Shown here: piece by piece, positions 5,585-6,656 of the stretch
Layout of the letters: each line of letters opens with the position of its first letter
Numbering within the stretch: position 1 is the first letter of the stretch
Assembly (NCBI GenBank): GCA_934555865.1
Contig: CAKTFI010000057.1
Span: 1-6,656 of the forward strand
Direction: 5' to 3'
Origin: an uncultured Christensenellaceae bacterium
GTDB lineage: Bacteria > Bacillota > Clostridia > Christensenellales > Christensenellaceae
Length of the DNA stretch: 6,656 nt
Translations under genes and position numbers: made by a program
The notes under the pieces: model-generated
The model's database searches: none
What the model saw: only the letters and a program-made list of their open reading frames with translations
Told to the model about the DNA's origin: nothing

Positions 5585-6656
5585 ATGAAAAAAGTTTTAG
5601 CACTCGTTCTTGCGCTGGCTATGGTCATGATGATGTTCGTAGCTTGCAAGAAGCAGGAAGAAAAAAAGTCTTCCGGCGTGACAGAACCCTCCAAGAGCAA
5701 TGTCGCTGAACCGGCAAAGTCCTACGCGATGGGTTATGAGAAGTACAATTTGGCTTGCCTGTATTCCGAAGTAACGGGCGACTTCTGGTCGATCGTTTTC
5801 AACGGTTGCACGGCGGCTTTGGAAGAGCTTAAGGCGGGTTCCGGCGTTGATGGTTATTGCATCGCTCCGGCAACGGCTTCCGACTATACGCAGCAGATGG
5901 ACCTGATCGACACGGCTGTTAACAAGGGCGCTGACGGTATCGTTCTCTGCCCGTCCAACGCGGACTCCATCGGCACCTATGTTACCGATAAGTTCAAGGA
6001 TGACAAGACGCCGATCATCGTTATCGACCGCTCCCTGAACACCACTTCTCCGGCAGTTGTCGCGACCTATGCGTCCGACGCATATGCAATGGCAGAAGCG
6101 CAGGCTCAGATGATGCACGAAATGTACGGTGACGAAGAAGTTACCTACATCTCCATGGGTCTCTCCCCGGAAAACAAGAACTGGGCGGATCGTTCCTATG
6201 GATGCATCGAGTATGCGAAGAAGAACTACCCGAACTTCACGAGCTACACTGGCGATCACCCCTACTGGGTAGGTCAGGTCACGCAGGACATCGCAATTCA
6301 GTATGTTCAGGACACGGTGAACTCGAACAGAAATAAGACGCTGTGCTTCCTCGGCACCTGCAACTCTTACAACAACTACATCATCGCAGCTCTGAGCGAG
6401 CTTGGCGAAGCTGGCACCAAGGTTGGCGTAATTGGTTGGGACTTCTCCGAGACGGAAAAGTCGAACATTGAATCCGGCGTTATGTTCGGTTCCATGGGCC
6501 AGAACCCGTATCTGATGGGCTATGATTCCACTTACATGATGTGCGATTATTTGTCTGGCAAGAAGATTGAAAAGAACGCGACCGTTCCTTTCCAGGCTGT
6601 CACCAAGAACAACATCAATACCGAAGAAGTTCAGAACTATCTGAAGACGATGAACC
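5585..6656 (+). CDS. Sugar-type ABC transporter substrate-binding lipoprotein, RbsB-like (3' end outside window)
   Basis: 357 residues are visible and the frame is open at the right edge; family length suggests little is missing. It starts with a lipoprotein signal peptide (MKKVLALVLALAMVMMM) and the lipobox FVAC with C21, then a charged, Ser-rich linker to about 45. Mature protein would be lipid-anchored on the outer face of the membrane and pass a bound solute to an ABC permease. The type 1 periplasmic-binding fold is recognisable: 'GDFWSIVFNGC' (65-75), 'DLIDTAVNKGADGIVLCPSNADSI' with the DGIVLCPSNAD core (117-127), 'TPIIVIDRSLN' (142-152), 'ASDAYAMAEAQAQMM' (163-177), 'VGVIGWDFSE' (280-289) and 'GQNPYLMGYDS' (305-315). 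These match the order in ribose and galactose binding proteins. The ligand cannot be read from the sequence, and a sugar is assumed from the family. Permease and ATPase genes should follow downstream. Codon use is more mixed (GTT, TCC, GGT) than in the pilus genes, as in highly expressed genes. Confidence 0.9.
   Translation, partial: MKKVLALVLALAMVMMMFVACKKQEEKKSSGVTEPSKSNVAEPAKSYAMGYEKYNLACLYSEVTGDFWSIVFNGCTAALEELKAGSGVDGYCIAPATASDYTQQMDLIDTAVNKGADGIVLCPSNADSIGTYVTDKFKDDKTPIIVIDRSLNTTSPAVVATYASDAYAMAEAQAQMMHEMYGDEEVTYISMGLSPENKNWADRSYGCIEYAKKNYPNFTSYTGDHPYWVGQVTQDIAIQYVQDTVNSNRNKTLCFLGTCNSYNNYIIAALSELGEAGTKVGVIGWDFSETEKSNIESGVMFGSMGQNPYLMGYDSTYMMCDYLSGKKIEKNATVPFQAVTKNNINTEEVQNYLKTMN

Noticed and set aside
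5521..5709. Forward open frame overlapping the start of the lipoprotein gene
   Set aside because: It has no ribosome binding site at its start, which lies across the -10 box, and the overlapping frame encodes a clear lipoprotein signal peptide.

Overview
The window suggests a Gram-positive Firmicute of the Clostridia type (Oscillospirales or Christensenellales-like is my best guess, from the G+C-rich coding, the style of the LPXTG proteins and the lipoprotein; no marker gene is present to prove it). All supported genes lie on the + strand.

Positions 1-5255 are a sortase-assembled pilus locus. In order it holds: the C-terminal part of a large LPATGG-anchored surface protein (probable tip or ancillary adhesin, open at the left edge); a three-domain major (shaft) pilin with signal peptide, E-box and LPATGG signal; a class C pilin-polymerising sortase with His, Cys and Arg in their usual motifs; a smaller pilin with a Cna-B domain and a divergent PPKTG sorting signal (probable basal pilin or cell-wall anchor); and a small membrane protein that aligns by eye with sortases but has lost the catalytic His and Cys. 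Adhesin and shaft pilin carry the same sorting motif and are presumably joined by the class C sortase. The basal pilin would end polymerisation and pass the fibre to a housekeeping sortase encoded elsewhere. The last three genes are tightly packed (overlaps of 14 and 8 bases). A strong GC palindrome between the shaft pilin and the sortase could act as an attenuator, giving more pilin than enzyme.

Positions 5256-5584 are non-coding and change from G+C-rich to A+T-rich near 5370. The stretch contains a small hairpin without a U-tract, a cluster of TTGTGTAA-type inverted boxes, a good sigma-A-type promoter (TTGCAT, 17 bases, TATTAT), a short 5'-leader hairpin with a GNRA-type loop, and a strong ribosome binding site.

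Positions 5585-6656 are the start and most of a lipoprotein of the type 1 periplasmic-binding (RbsB-like) family, the extracellular receptor of a sugar-type ABC transporter. It runs off the right edge. It is an independent transcription unit with different codon use, and nothing links it functionally to the pilus genes.

The most unusual element is the catalytically degenerate sortase-like protein that closes the pilus operon.
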